Source of the DNA: Limimorpha avicola
Lineage (GTDB): Bacteria; Bacteroidota; Bacteroidia; Bacteroidales; F082
Assembly: GCA_020907925.1 (NCBI GenBank)
Contig: DZDN01000016.1
Location: 62,001-126,000 of the forward strand
DNA: 64,000 nucleotides
Direction of reading: 5' to 3'
The notes under the pieces are model-generated. The model saw only the letters and a program-made list of their open reading frames with translations, was not told the DNA's origin and did no database searches. This document shows, in pieces, positions 54,627 to 63,356 of this stretch. A program made the translations under genes and the position numbers. Every line of letters starts with the position of its first letter. Position 1 is the stretch's first letter.

Positions 54627-55583
54627 ATGGAAAAAATCATATCACCGGTACCTGCTGATGACATATTAAAAGAGTTGACAGAGGAGCGTTTTGTAAGAAA
54701 GACCAACTTTGGCAACAACGAGCTATACATCGTCACAGCACATAATGCTCCCCATACGATGACCGAGATAGGTCGTCTTAGGGAGCTGGCATTCAGAGAA
54801 GCAGGAGGAGGAACAGGAAAAAGCATTGATATCGACGACTTCGATACCCGTAGCAAACACTTCTTCGAACAACTGATTGTTTGGGACCCCGTCGCCAAAG
54901 AAATCCTTGGCGGATACAGATTCCTGAACTGCAAAGGACTACCTCTCAACAATGCAGGACAAGTGGATACACCAACATCAGAATTATTTTATTATACGAA
55001 CAAATTTATTACCGATTATCTGCCATATACCATAGAACTCGGACGTTCTTTCGTACAACCCAAACATCAATCCACCGGAGACACAAGAAAAAGTCTTTAT
55101 ACTCTTGACAATCTTTGGGACGGACTTGGCAGCCTATGGTGTAAATACCCTGAGACCAAATACTACTTCGGTAAAGTTACCATGTATCCACAATACAATC
55201 CAATGTTAAGAGATATGATCTTGTATTTCATGAAGAAACATTTCCCGGATTACGACAACTTGGTATATCCTTATCCATCCAAGGAACTTCATATCAAGAC
55301 TTCAAAACTCATCATGGAATTGCGTTTGGTCGGGTTAAATTATCAGAACAATCACCGTATTCTGAGCAAATTCGTCAGAGAACACGGCGCTACCATACCA
55401 CCATTAGTCAATGCTTATATGAACCTGTCTCCTACCATGAAGACTTTCGGCACTGCCATCAATGAATCTTTCGGCAATGTGGAGGAAACAGGTATCCTTA
55501 TCACCATAGAAGACATTTATATGGAGAAAATCGAACGTCACCTTATTTACGACAAAACAGAAAAACCATCACATCTGAAATGA
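54627..55583 (+). CDS. GNAT-type N-acyltransferase (putative glycine-lipid synthase, 'hemolysin' family)
   Basis: A 318-residue protein of the OlsB/hemolysin-like acyltransferase family. ILGGYRFLNCKG and ELGRSFVQPKHQS (acyl-donor pocket) and the downstream GKVTMYPQYNP are characteristic. Relatives transfer a hydroxy-acyl chain from acyl carrier protein to the amino group of glycine or ornithine. With the upstream PlsC-like gene this suggests aminolipid synthesis in the membrane (GlsB-like). 'Hemolysin', a label often attached to it, is not supported. It overlaps engB by 4 bases (ATGA). Confidence 0.8.
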   Translation: MEKIISPVPADDILKELTEERFVRKTNFGNNELYIVTAHNAPHTMTEIGRLRELAFREAGGGTGKSIDIDDFDTRSKHFFEQLIVWDPVAKEILGGYRFLNCKGLPLNNAGQVDTPTSELFYYTNKFITDYLPYTIELGRSFVQPKHQSTGDTRKSLYTLDNLWDGLGSLWCKYPETKYYFGKVTMYPQYNPMLRDMILYFMKKHFPDYDNLVYPYPSKELHIKTSKLIMELRLVGLNYQNNHRILSKFVREHGATIPPLVNAYMNLSPTMKTFGTAINESFGNVEETGILITIEDIYMEKIERHLIYDKTEKPSHLK

Positions 55584-56206
55584 TAATAAAAAGCGCAGAT
55601 TTCTTTCAAAGCAACATTTCCGTTGACAAACTACCGGCACCCAACATGGCGGAATATGCTTTCATAGGACGTTCCAATGTAGGCAAATCGTCATTAATCA
55701 ACATGGTGACTCAACGTAAACAATTGGCAAAAACCTCCGCCACACCGGGCAAGACAATAACCATCAACCATTTCATCATCAACAACAACTGGTATCTCGT
55801 AGATCTCCCGGGTTACGGGTTTGCCAAACGTTCCCAAAAAGAAAGAGACTTATGGAGCAAGATGCTTAAAGATTATCTTCGCAAACGTAGAAATCTCATT
55901 TGTACCTTTGTACTCATCGACATCAGAATCAAACCCCAAAAGATAGACCTCGACTTTATCAATCAACTTGGAGAAGACGGTATTCCGTTTGTCATTGTAT
56001 TCACCAAAGCCGACAAACTAAGTCAACGGCAGGCAGATATGAATGTAGCTGCTTACAAAAACACTCTTCTCGAGACATGGGAAGAACTGCCGGAAATATT
56101 TGTAACATCCTCGGAGAGCAAAACAGGAAGAGAAGAACTCCTTTCCTTCATTGAAGAAAACAACAAACTGTTTTATCAACAACAGGAAGAAAGTCCAATA
56201 TTATAA
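55580..56206 (+). CDS. engB: Ribosome-biogenesis GTP-binding protein EngB/YsxC
   Basis: A 208-residue TRAFAC GTPase needed for 50S assembly. G1 GRSNVGKSSLIN (~32), DLPGYGFAKRS (G3), TKADKL (G4) and SSES (G5) are intact. Length is normal. Last of the acyltransferase-acyltransferase-engB set; its stop codon abuts the stop of the convergent TPR lipoprotein with no base between. Confidence 0.96.
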   Translation: MIIKSADFFQSNISVDKLPAPNMAEYAFIGRSNVGKSSLINMVTQRKQLAKTSATPGKTITINHFIINNNWYLVDLPGYGFAKRSQKERDLWSKMLKDYLRKRRNLICTFVLIDIRIKPQKIDLDFINQLGEDGIPFVIVFTKADKLSQRQADMNVAAYKNTLLETWEELPEIFVTSSESKTGREELLSFIEENNKLFYQQQEESPIL

Positions 56207-56716
56207 TCATTCAGCATTCTGTTGTTCGAATTTACGTATCAGTTCCTCCGGTGTCAAGCCGAGGTTTTCGATAGAAGCCTTTGCATCATTGACGAGTTCA
56301 CTGTCAGGATAAGCCTTAATAAATTCCTCGTATGCCTTACGTGCCGCCTCTTCGTTACCATACTGCGTTTCATAGACAAAACCCTTCACGAACATGGCAA
56401 CCGGTGTCTTTGCATAATCGGGATACTCTTTACAAAGACGGTCCGCTATACCTATGGTTCTCTGAGGATTATTGAGATTCAAAGAAACATCCAACGCTTT
56501 AAATAGATATTCCGGAGACAAAGAATCAGAAGGATTGCTAGTTGCATAACTGCAATAATAGTTTACAAGGTCTTCTCCGAGTTCCGGGGTCATCACCCCT
56601 TCATTTTTCTGAAGTTCTTTTTCAAGTTTAGCAATCTTGTCGGCTGTAGTGGAAGGCTGGCAAGCCGTCATCAGCATTATCAATGCCGCAATAAATAAAG
56701 TTTTCAATTCTCTCAT
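56207..56716 (-). CDS. TPR-containing lipoprotein
   Basis: A 169-residue lipoprotein. The signal peptide ends at the lipobox MTAC (Cys ~19). Two TPR-like helices follow, e.g. EEAARKAYEEFIKAYPDSELVNDAKASIENLG, which resemble the repeats of outer-membrane assembly factors. No acidic export signal follows the Cys, so periplasmic attachment is likely. Third gene of ruvX-def-TPR, 3 bases after def. Function unknown. Confidence 0.8.
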   Translation of the reverse strand: MRELKTLFIAALIMLMTACQPSTTADKIAKLEKELQKNEGVMTPELGEDLVNYYCSYATSNPSDSLSPEYLFKALDVSLNLNNPQRTIGIADRLCKEYPDYAKTPVAMFVKGFVYETQYGNEEAARKAYEEFIKAYPDSELVNDAKASIENLGLTPEELIRKFEQQNAE

Positions 56717-56719
56717 AAA

Positions 56720-57289
56720 TTATCTTCTTCTTTTTTTAACAGGAAACAACATACGATAGTCCACATCGACATTACCTTCTGATATGTCGCGCAACTTACT
56801 CTTCAAAAGCAACTTACGCATTGAACTTATTCTATCGACATAAACTATGCCATCGAGATGGTCATATTCATGCTGTATCACCCGGGATACTATGCCGTCG
56901 TATTCATCTTCATGTTGAATAAAATTCTCATCAAGATAACGTATTTTTATCTTACTTGGTCGCACCACCTCTTCATTAAGATTTGGAAGACTGAGGCATC
57001 CCTCTCTGAATGTCCACATCTCCTCTGACACCTCGATGATTTCCGGATTTACAAAGACTTTTTTAATACCTTTACCCTCAGGATACTTTTCCGAAAAAGA
57101 GTCGGTATCGATGACAAAGAGACGGATGGATTTATTAATCTGAGGTGCGGCAAGACCAACGCCTTCAGAATAATACATAGTCTCAAACATATCATCGACA
57201 AGTTGTTTAAAATCAGGATAATCCGGAGATATTTCTTCCGCAACATGTTTCAAAACCGGATGACCGTAAGCAACAACAGGTAATATCAT
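56720..57289 (-). CDS. def: Peptide deformylase
   Basis: A 189-residue metalloenzyme that removes the formyl group from nascent proteins. The three motifs GVGLAAPQ, EGCLSLP and QHEYDHLDG (HExxH) are intact. It starts 11 bases after the ruvX stop, and the TPR lipoprotein gene starts 3 bases after its own stop. Confidence 0.97.
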   Translation of the reverse strand: MILPVVAYGHPVLKHVAEEISPDYPDFKQLVDDMFETMYYSEGVGLAAPQINKSIRLFVIDTDSFSEKYPEGKGIKKVFVNPEIIEVSEEMWTFREGCLSLPNLNEEVVRPSKIKIRYLDENFIQHEDEYDGIVSRVIQHEYDHLDGIVYVDRISSMRKLLLKSKLRDISEGNVDVDYRMLFPVKKRRR

Positions 57290-57300
57290 ATCTCTATTTT

Positions 57301-57732
57301 TTACTTATTTCTATTTTTTGCAGATTCATATTCCATAAATGACTGAAGAATAAGAGTGGCGCTGATGGTATCAACCAAAGCCTTGTTCCGGCGTTGTTTT
57401 TTACTCAAACCTGCATCAATCATTGATTGGAATGCCATTCTTGAAGTAAAACGTTCATCGAAGCGTTTTATTTCAACAGAAGGCAATGCCTTACGCAACT
57501 GATTAAGAAAAGGCTCGATAAAACGTGTGGAATCCGAAGGGTTGTTGTGCATATCTTTGGGTTCGCCTACAACTATCACGTCAACATGTTCTTTTTTGAC
57601 ATAATCACAAATAAAACTCACCGCATCTTTCGAAGGCACGGTAGTGAGGTTGTTGGCTATGATGCGCAAAGGGTCCGTCACCGCTATTCCGCAACGTTTC
57701 TGACCATAATCGACTGCCATTATTCTACCCAT
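57301..57732 (-). CDS. ruvX: RuvX/YqgF family putative Holliday-junction resolvase
   Basis: A 143-residue RNase H-like protein with the YqgF start GRIMAVDYGQKRCGIAVTDP, IVVGEPKDMHNN, and RFDERFTSRMA. The acidic residues of the RNase H site are retained. The family is implicated in 16S rRNA 5' processing and in Holliday-junction cleavage. It is first in the ruvX-def-TPR unit. Confidence 0.95.
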   Translation of the reverse strand: MGRIMAVDYGQKRCGIAVTDPLRIIANNLTTVPSKDAVSFICDYVKKEHVDVIVVGEPKDMHNNPSDSTRFIEPFLNQLRKALPSVEIKRFDERFTSRMAFQSMIDAGLSKKQRRNKALVDTISATLILQSFMEYESAKNRNK

Positions 57733-57746
57733 ACTTCATTTTTTTG

Positions 57747-57754
57747 CAAAAATA
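57747..57754 (-). promoter_or_regulatory. TAnnTTTG promoter box for ruvX-def-TPR
   Basis: Minus-strand TATTTTTG lies 14 bases before the ruvX ATG (57732). Confidence 0.55.
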
Positions 57755-57796
57755 ATACTAATTGAGCAATGATTCCATACTTTACACAAATTTTTG

Positions 57797-57804
57797 TATA
57801 TTTG
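57797..57804 (+). promoter_or_regulatory. TAnnTTTG promoter box for dapD
   Basis: TATATTTG lies 18 bases before the dapD ATG (57823), back to back with the ruvX promoter. Confidence 0.6.
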
Positions 57805-57822
57805 TGAACAAATAAGACTGTC

Positions 57823-58638
57823 ATGAACACCTTGAAAGTAAAGATAGAAAGCTATTGGGACGACCGTAAGACCACAGAAAGTAAAGAAGCAAAAAACGAC
57901 ATCAACACTGTCATAGACATGTTGGACAAAGGCATGGTCAGGATAGCCGAGAAAGTTGACGGTAAATGGGTTGTCAATGAATGGCTTAAAAAAGCCGTAT
58001 TGATGTATTTCCCTATCAACAAGATGGAACTTCTGGAATCCGGCATTTTTGAATATTGCGACAAGGTACCACTGAAACGTGGTTTCATGGACGCCGGCAT
58101 CAGGGTCGTACCACCGGCAACAGTACGTCATGGGGCCTTTATTAATAAAGGTGTAGTACTGATGCCCTCTTATGTCAACATCGGGGCTTATATCGACAGT
58201 GGCACCATGATAGACACATGGGCTACAGTAGGGTCATGTGCGCAGATTGGAAAAGACGTTCATCTCAGCGGTGGCGTCGGCATTGGTGGAGTTCTCGAAC
58301 CCGTACAAGCATCACCGGTGATAATAGAAGACAATTGTTTTATTGGTTCCCGCTGCATTGTGGTTGAAGGTGTCATAATAGAAGAAGAAGCAGTACTCGG
58401 CGCCAACACCGTAATCACTCAGTCAACCAAGATAATAGACGTCAGTGGCAATGAACCCATAGAATACAGAGGAATAATACCGGCACGCTCAGTAGTGATA
58501 CCAGGTTCTTATACCAAAAAATTCCCTGCCGGCGACTATCAGGTGGCTTGTGCCCTGATAATAGGAAAACGAAAGGAATCTACCGACAAGAAGACATCTT
58601 TGAACGATGCCTTGCGCACTTTCAACGTAAAAATATAA
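57823..58638 (+). CDS. dapD: Tetrahydrodipicolinate N-succinyltransferase
   Basis: A 271-residue left-handed beta-helix enzyme of the succinylase branch of lysine/meso-DAP synthesis. It transfers succinyl from succinyl-CoA to tetrahydrodipicolinate. Hexapeptide repeats are clear from ~100 to 215, with GVVLMPSYVNIGAYIDSGTMIDTWATVGSCAQIGKDVHLSGGVGIGGVLEP. Length and motifs are normal. It agrees with the meso-DAP-type MurE in the dcw cluster. Confidence 0.97.
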   Translation: MNTLKVKIESYWDDRKTTESKEAKNDINTVIDMLDKGMVRIAEKVDGKWVVNEWLKKAVLMYFPINKMELLESGIFEYCDKVPLKRGFMDAGIRVVPPATVRHGAFINKGVVLMPSYVNIGAYIDSGTMIDTWATVGSCAQIGKDVHLSGGVGIGGVLEPVQASPVIIEDNCFIGSRCIVVEGVIIEEEAVLGANTVITQSTKIIDVSGNEPIEYRGIIPARSVVIPGSYTKKFPAGDYQVACALIIGKRKESTDKKTSLNDALRTFNVKI

Positions 58639-58652
58639 TCCAGCAACAAAAT

Positions 58653-58699
58653 ACATATCGTAAATCATTGCCTGCAATAGGCAGCGACTTATGTTTTTT
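58653..58699 (+). terminator. Probable terminator after dapD
   Basis: TGCCT/AGGCA (58669-58673/58679-58683) sits within longer imperfect pairing (ACATA with TATGT) and is followed by six T from 58694. The stem is bulged, so strength is uncertain. Confidence 0.5.
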
Positions 58700-58763
58700 A
58701 TTGAAAATCAAAACTTATTACTAATCAAACACGCTTTGTATGTTCTATCTCTTAAAATAAAAA

Positions 58764-58784
58764 AGGCGTCCTCGAAGAACGCCT
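58764..58784 (-). terminator. Terminator after tRNA-His
   Basis: On the minus strand AGGCGT pairs with ACGCCT, extended by three more pairs (one G-U) around a TCG loop, followed by seven T. Confidence 0.8.
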
Positions 58785-58787
58785 ACG

Positions 58788-58862
58788 GGTGGAAGATGGG
58801 ACTCGAACCCACGACCCACGGAACCACAATCCGGTACTCTAACCAACTGAGCTACATCCACC
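58788..58862 (-). tRNA. tRNA-His (anticodon GUG)
   Basis: A 75-base tRNA on the minus strand, including the extra G at -1 typical of tRNA-His (58862). D-arm GCTCAGTTGGTTAGAGT, anticodon loop TTGTGGT (GTG), and T-loop TTCGAGT are clear. The lowest anticodon-stem pair (C27-T43) is mismatched. CCA is not encoded. Terminator follows. Confidence 0.93.
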
Positions 58863-58878
58863 GTGTGTTTTATGCGTG

Positions 58879-58886
58879 CAAAATTA
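58879..58886 (-). promoter_or_regulatory. TAnnTTTG promoter box for tRNA-His
   Basis: Minus-strand TAATTTTG lies 16 bases before the mature tRNA 5' end. From here to 59170 the spacer is A/T-rich with no ORF or repeat that I can support. Confidence 0.6.
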
Positions 58887-59170
58887 CAACATTTTTTAAT
58901 TTGCCAACAACATTTCGTGATTTTTTTTGATTATTGATACATTTTTTCTTTATCACTTAATTATCAACATAATAATACATTTTAAATTCACGACATGACA
59001 GATATATATCCAAAACCATAACACAAAAACCTAATTTACTTAAAACCATGATATTACAAAACACATAAACAGTCATGACAATAATATAAAATTTCACTTT
59101 ATAATCATCATAACCAATGGCATAGTAAAAAAATTTAACATGTCAATCAGTAATATATCTCCTTTTTCTC

Positions 59171-59178
59171 TATTTTTG
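59171..59178 (+). promoter_or_regulatory. TAnnTTTG promoter box for the OppC-like permease
   Basis: TATTTTTG lies 18 bases before the ATG at 59197. Confidence 0.6.
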
Positions 59179-59196
59179 TAAAAGAAAACAGCAATA

Positions 59197-60336
59197 ATGG
59201 AAAAAGACAAGATACAGTCACCGGCAAGTATAGCATGGAAACGTTTCAAGAAAAACAGAGCCGGCGTCATATCATCAGCATTCATAATATTATGTGCTTT
59301 TGTCGCCATCTTTGCATATTATATTATTCCTGACGATACGCCCAATGCAAACAATCAGATTTTAGAGATAAGCACACAAAAACCAGGATTTTCTGTAGAT
59401 ATGCTGATGATTCCAAAGCCAAACGCAGTGCCGAAGAACAATTTTTGGAAACATCTCATTGAAGGACAGCCAAGTCGATACAGATACGTACCATACGATT
59501 CACTGAATATCACTACAGACAACACCACTGTATATGTCTTCAATCCCGAACCGGGAAGCAGCCAAAGGATAGAGACAATCAAAAACAGCGAATTAACATC
59601 GACACATTTCATCAATGATGAAGAAGCTCGAGATTACATACTGAATAACAACACAATACACAAAAGATTTCTCTTAGGTACCGATCAGTTCGGGCGAGAC
59701 TTTCTCAGTCGGCTGCTTCTCGGCACCAGAATAAGTCTGTCTGTAGGTTTCATTGCAGTGATGTTAAGTGTTGTAATAGGACTGTTTATCGGAGGCATTG
59801 GAGGATATTTCAGAGGTTTCACAGATGATATCATAATGTGGGTTATCAATGTGGTATGGTCTCTTCCCACACTTCTCGTTGTCATTGCAATAACCTTTGT
59901 CTTAGGCAAGGGAGTAGTACAGGTTTTCATTGCGGTAGGCTTCACCATGTGGGTTGAAGTAGCACGTGTATGCAGAGGACAGATATTATCGATCAGGGAG
60001 ACTAATTTTGTTGAAGCAGGAAGAGCATTAGGTTTTAAAAATTCTCGTATAATAATACGACATATTACACCTAACATACTGAATCCCATCATAGTAATAT
60101 CTGCAGCCAATTTTGCCACCGCCATATTGTTAGAAGCAGGACTTAGTTTTCTCGGCATAGGAGTACAGCCGCCCATGCCGTCATGGGGCAGTATGATAAA
60201 AGAAAACTATGCTTATATCATTTTAAATGAAGCATATCTTGCCATTCTTCCGGGCTTGGCAATAATGATTTTAGTCTTAGCTTTCATGCTCATGGGCAAC
60301 GCATTACGCGAGGCATTGAACAACAGAGAAATTTAA
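59197..60336 (+). CDS. OppC/DppC-type ABC transporter permease (orphan)
   Basis: A 379-residue inner-membrane permease of the peptide/nickel class. The N-terminal helix (~28-48) after IAWKRFKKNRAGVISS matches the OppC N-domain. About 110 extracytoplasmic residues (~50-160) follow, longer than the usual ~50. Then come GTDQFGRDFLSRLLLGTRISLSVGF, five more helices, and the EAA loop EAGRALGFKNSRIIIRHITPNIL that contacts the ATPase. No binding protein, second permease or ATPase is adjacent, so partners must be encoded elsewhere. Substrate (oligopeptide or other) unknown. Confidence 0.9.
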   Translation: MEKDKIQSPASIAWKRFKKNRAGVISSAFIILCAFVAIFAYYIIPDDTPNANNQILEISTQKPGFSVDMLMIPKPNAVPKNNFWKHLIEGQPSRYRYVPYDSLNITTDNTTVYVFNPEPGSSQRIETIKNSELTSTHFINDEEARDYILNNNTIHKRFLLGTDQFGRDFLSRLLLGTRISLSVGFIAVMLSVVIGLFIGGIGGYFRGFTDDIIMWVINVVWSLPTLLVVIAITFVLGKGVVQVFIAVGFTMWVEVARVCRGQILSIRETNFVEAGRALGFKNSRIIIRHITPNILNPIIVISAANFATAILLEAGLSFLGIGVQPPMPSWGSMIKENYAYIILNEAYLAILPGLAIMILVLAFMLMGNALREALNNREI

Positions 60337-60402
60337 TTGCCAGAAGTTAAAGTAAAGCCAATGTTATAATGTCATGACAACAAGAGGCAAGCATTGAATA
60401 TA

Positions 60403-61914
60403 TCAACGGAAATCGCTATTCCAGCAAGCATCACGACCGGAACCGAGACAACGTCCCTTCAGTATATTGAATTTAAGTGAAAAATAAAGGTCCATACCAT
60501 AGAAATCGCCTATACCGCAGAAACTCAAAATATTTTGTGTACCTATGCTGAAAAACCAAAGACGCATTTCTGCTCCGAGAAACATCTTACTGTAATCATA
60601 AAGAGTAACAGGCAAAATAAAATCGAAATATTCATTTTCAAAACGAGGACTCACCACAATTTGCGCAGCTTTTCTCACAGAATTTTTCGACAAGGCGAAA
60701 GGTTGAATCCACATGGCTCCAACATAAAATTTATCATTTATATTGAAATCCAACTGCATATTAAGAGAAGAAGGCAATGTCATGGTGAACTCATCACCCA
60801 CAACAGAAGCAAGTGAGTCGCCATGGAAATATATGGCACTCAATGTTTTTGACAAATCATCTATGCTATTCACATCATCCAGGGCTGAATGTATAAACAA
60901 AGTCGGTTCATCATTAAAATAATGATGTGAACGAGCATTGCCTTTAAACTTGACAAAGCCGATATCAGTGACAGAGACTCCAAGTCTCCACCTGTAAAGT
61001 ACAGGGTCCATGTCGCAACTGCTGACACTTCTTCGATTCATGCCGACCGATTTTCTTTTAGTATATACAAAACCAAAGTCAACACCAAAACCCAAACCAT
61101 TTTTCAACTTATCAGACATAAAGACATCGTTTGAAGAAAACTGCGAGCTGTAATTCAAAGGTGCAGCATAATGTATATCAGCATCTATAGCATAAACATT
61201 GGAAGTATCTTTTGAAAGAATCTCATAATCGAGGTTATTGACATTCAACACAGCACCACCGTATGCGATGATGCCTTTAAGACTTATTCCAACATCAAAC
61301 TTGTTAAGAAATCTATCATAAACTGTTCTTGAATAACCCAATGCCAATTCCGACCATTCCATTGTGGCAATACGAATATCTTCCGAGGAATATCTATCAA
61401 AATAAAGAGAATCAAGTCCTTCAATGGCAATACGTCCAAACTCCCAAGGCAAATTCGTTACACTCGAATATACCCTGTTATTCAACGACAAAGCCAGAGA
61501 CTGTCGAGAGTCAATATTAATAAACATTGATAATATATTAAGATCTATCGATTCTGTCAGAGAATTTGGCATTGTATCCCTAACATACAAAAACTCATGA
61601 GATACACCATATTGATTATACATAGTCCAATCATAACTGCTCCATGAGTTATATCCTGAGAACAAAAACTTCGAAAAATCTCTGCTTTTCAGATACATCA
61701 AATCATTATAAGAATAAACTCCGAAACTTAAACCGGCATCAAAATACAAAAAAGAAGTAGAAATGAGCGCCGGGTTAATCATTAAAGCTTTAGACCCACT
61801 ATAATTGGATTGTGTTCCAATAATATTTTGTGCAGATGCCAAAGAAGGAACCCAAAAAAACAACATCAATGCCAACAGCACTGAAGCACAAACATTTCTA
61901 CACATGATTTTCAA
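60403..61914 (-). CDS. DUF5723 family predicted outer-membrane beta-barrel protein
   Basis: A 503-residue exported protein with a Sec signal peptide (1-29, SLASAQ) and a body of alternating hydrophobic strands with YSSQF/GLGFGVDFGFVYTKR patterns, as in PorV/DUF5723-type outer-membrane barrels. The start SKALMINPALISTS and end FYGMDLYFSLKFNILKG fit this Bacteroidota-specific family. Function unknown. Monocistronic, convergent with the permease. Confidence 0.75.
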   Translation of the reverse strand: MKIMCRNVCASVLLALMLFFWVPSLASAQNIIGTQSNYSGSKALMINPALISTSFLYFDAGLSFGVYSYNDLMYLKSRDFSKFLFSGYNSWSSYDWTMYNQYGVSHEFLYVRDTMPNSLTESIDLNILSMFINIDSRQSLALSLNNRVYSSVTNLPWEFGRIAIEGLDSLYFDRYSSEDIRIATMEWSELALGYSRTVYDRFLNKFDVGISLKGIIAYGGAVLNVNNLDYEILSKDTSNVYAIDADIHYAAPLNYSSQFSSNDVFMSDKLKNGLGFGVDFGFVYTKRKSVGMNRRSVSSCDMDPVLYRWRLGVSVTDIGFVKFKGNARSHHYFNDEPTLFIHSALDDVNSIDDLSKTLSAIYFHGDSLASVVGDEFTMTLPSSLNMQLDFNINDKFYVGAMWIQPFALSKNSVRKAAQIVVSPRFENEYFDFILPVTLYDYSKMFLGAEMRLWFFSIGTQNILSFCGIGDFYGMDLYFSLKFNILKGRCLGSGRDACWNSDFR

Positions 61915-61928
61915 TTTTCTTTACTTTA

Positions 61929-61936
61929 CAAAAGTA
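61929..61936 (-). promoter_or_regulatory. TAnnTTTG promoter box for the DUF5723 gene
   Basis: Minus-strand TACTTTTG lies 14 bases before the ATG at 61914. Confidence 0.55.
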
Positions 61937-62104
61937 CAACATATTTTACAGATAATAACGAATCTATAAAAAAGATTATTACTTATTACAAAGTTTTTCC
62001 AAAACTTTTTTTACAAAAAAACATATCTAACACCACAAAACCACTGTTTCTAAAAAAGATAAAAAACAAAAAGAATAAAAAGAGGTTTGTTTTCAAAAAA
62101 TTAG

Positions 62105-62112
62105 TATTTTTG
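62105..62112 (+). promoter_or_regulatory. TAnnTTTG promoter box for tRNA-Leu and tig
   Basis: TATTTTTG lies 18 bases before the tRNA-Leu 5' end. No second box or terminator is seen between the tRNA and tig, so one transcript is likely. Confidence 0.6.
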
Positions 62113-62130
62113 CAACTCGAAATTTCGAAC

Positions 62131-62212
62131 GCGGGTGTGGCGAAATTGGCAGACGCGTCAGACTTAGGATCTGATGCCGAAAGGCGTGGGGGTTCGAGTC
62201 CCTTCATCCGCA
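62131..62212 (+). tRNA. tRNA-Leu (anticodon UAG)
   Basis: An 82-base class II tRNA: acceptor GCGGGTG with CATCCGC, anticodon stem TCAGA/TCTGA with loop CTTAGGA (anticodon TAG), a long variable arm (TGCCGAAAGGCGT), and T-loop TTCGAGT. CCA is not encoded. The tig ATG is 20 bases downstream. Confidence 0.95.
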
Positions 62213-62232
62213 CAAAATAAACACTTAATATA

Positions 62233-63327
62233 ATGAATACTACACTTACAGCAAAAAACGATTTGATAACATCGATACAAATCGATATAGTGAAAGCAGA
62301 TTACGAAGACGAAGTAAAAAAAACTTTAAAACAATATCAACATAAAGCTATACTTCCGGGATTTCGTCAGGGTAAAGTGCCGTTTGGAATGATAGAAAGA
62401 ATGCACGGACAAACAGTGAAACTTGATGTCATTAATAAAATGGTCTCTGAGACCCTCAATAATCAAATCATTGAAAATAAACTCGATATAATAGGGTATC
62501 CTTTGCCTGATCAAGAAAAAGAGCAGGTGATAGACATAGCAAAAGACGATAACATGACATTCTACTTTGAAGTTGCCAACAAACCTAAGTTAGATATAAA
62601 TTTCAGCGACTTTCAAGTCAATAAATACAACATATCCATTACTGATAAAGAAATCGACAATATCGTACAACGTCTCCGGGAAAACAACAAAAAGGATGAC
62701 CAACTACCGGAACTCAATGAAGAATTTTTCAATCTGATATTCCCCGGTGCTGATATCAAAGATATAGATTCTTTCAGAAAAAAAATATACGACGAACTTG
62801 ATATACAATATAACAAGGAAAGTGAGAGAATGTTTTACAACAATGCAGTTGACACTCTCATAAATAATATCACTTTCAACTTGCCGGACGATTTTCTTAA
62901 ACGTCTTATCATTGCCAACAGCGAAGGAAAACTCACAAGAGAAGAAGTCGATCAAAACTATGAGAAAAACTATCTCACCGGCATGAAATGGCAACTCATA
63001 GAAGACTATATTGTTGGCAAATATCCTGAGTTGGCAGTCAATGAAGACGATTTACGTAATTTCGTCAAGACAAGTTATTTCGGACATCTCAACAATGACA
63101 CTATGGATGATGAGATGAAAGAAAGAATGAACAACATTATTGATACTGTATTAAAAGACCAACAGCAACGTTCTTATATCACCAACCAAATTATCAGCAA
63201 CAAACTTACCACTTTCTTCAACGAGAACCTTAAAGTTGAACCTGTAAATGTCAATTATGAAGAGTTTATGAAAGCGACCATGCCGGAACTTGACAAAAAA
63301 GAAGAGGTTGAGGAAACAAAAGAATAA
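62233..63327 (+). CDS. tig: Trigger factor lacking the PPIase domain
   Basis: A 364-residue ribosome-associated chaperone, short of the usual ~430-450. The N-terminal ribosome-binding domain (1-~135) has the signature GFRQGKVP (43-50). Residues ~136-152 (ITDKEIDNIVQRLRENNKK) are the segment that normally leads into the FKBP-type PPIase domain, but the sequence goes directly to DDQLPELNEEFFNLIF (~155-170), the start of the C-terminal chaperone domain. About 85-90 residues, the whole PPIase domain, are absent. The C-terminal arms are present to a charged end. The frame is intact, so this is a clean domain loss. Cotranscribed with tRNA-Leu and, after a 29-base gap, clpP. Confidence 0.93.
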   Translation: MNTTLTAKNDLITSIQIDIVKADYEDEVKKTLKQYQHKAILPGFRQGKVPFGMIERMHGQTVKLDVINKMVSETLNNQIIENKLDIIGYPLPDQEKEQVIDIAKDDNMTFYFEVANKPKLDINFSDFQVNKYNISITDKEIDNIVQRLRENNKKDDQLPELNEEFFNLIFPGADIKDIDSFRKKIYDELDIQYNKESERMFYNNAVDTLINNITFNLPDDFLKRLIIANSEGKLTREEVDQNYEKNYLTGMKWQLIEDYIVGKYPELAVNEDDLRNFVKTSYFGHLNNDTMDDEMKERMNNIIDTVLKDQQQRSYITNQIISNKLTTFFNENLKVEPVNVNYEEFMKATMPELDKKEEVEETKE

Positions 63328-63356
63328 TTTTTAAGTTATTACAAAAAAACAACATT

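Noticed and set aside
54627..55583. Hemolysin function for the GNAT-type gene
   Set aside because: The label is historical; the sequence and neighbour fit an aminolipid N-acyltransferase.
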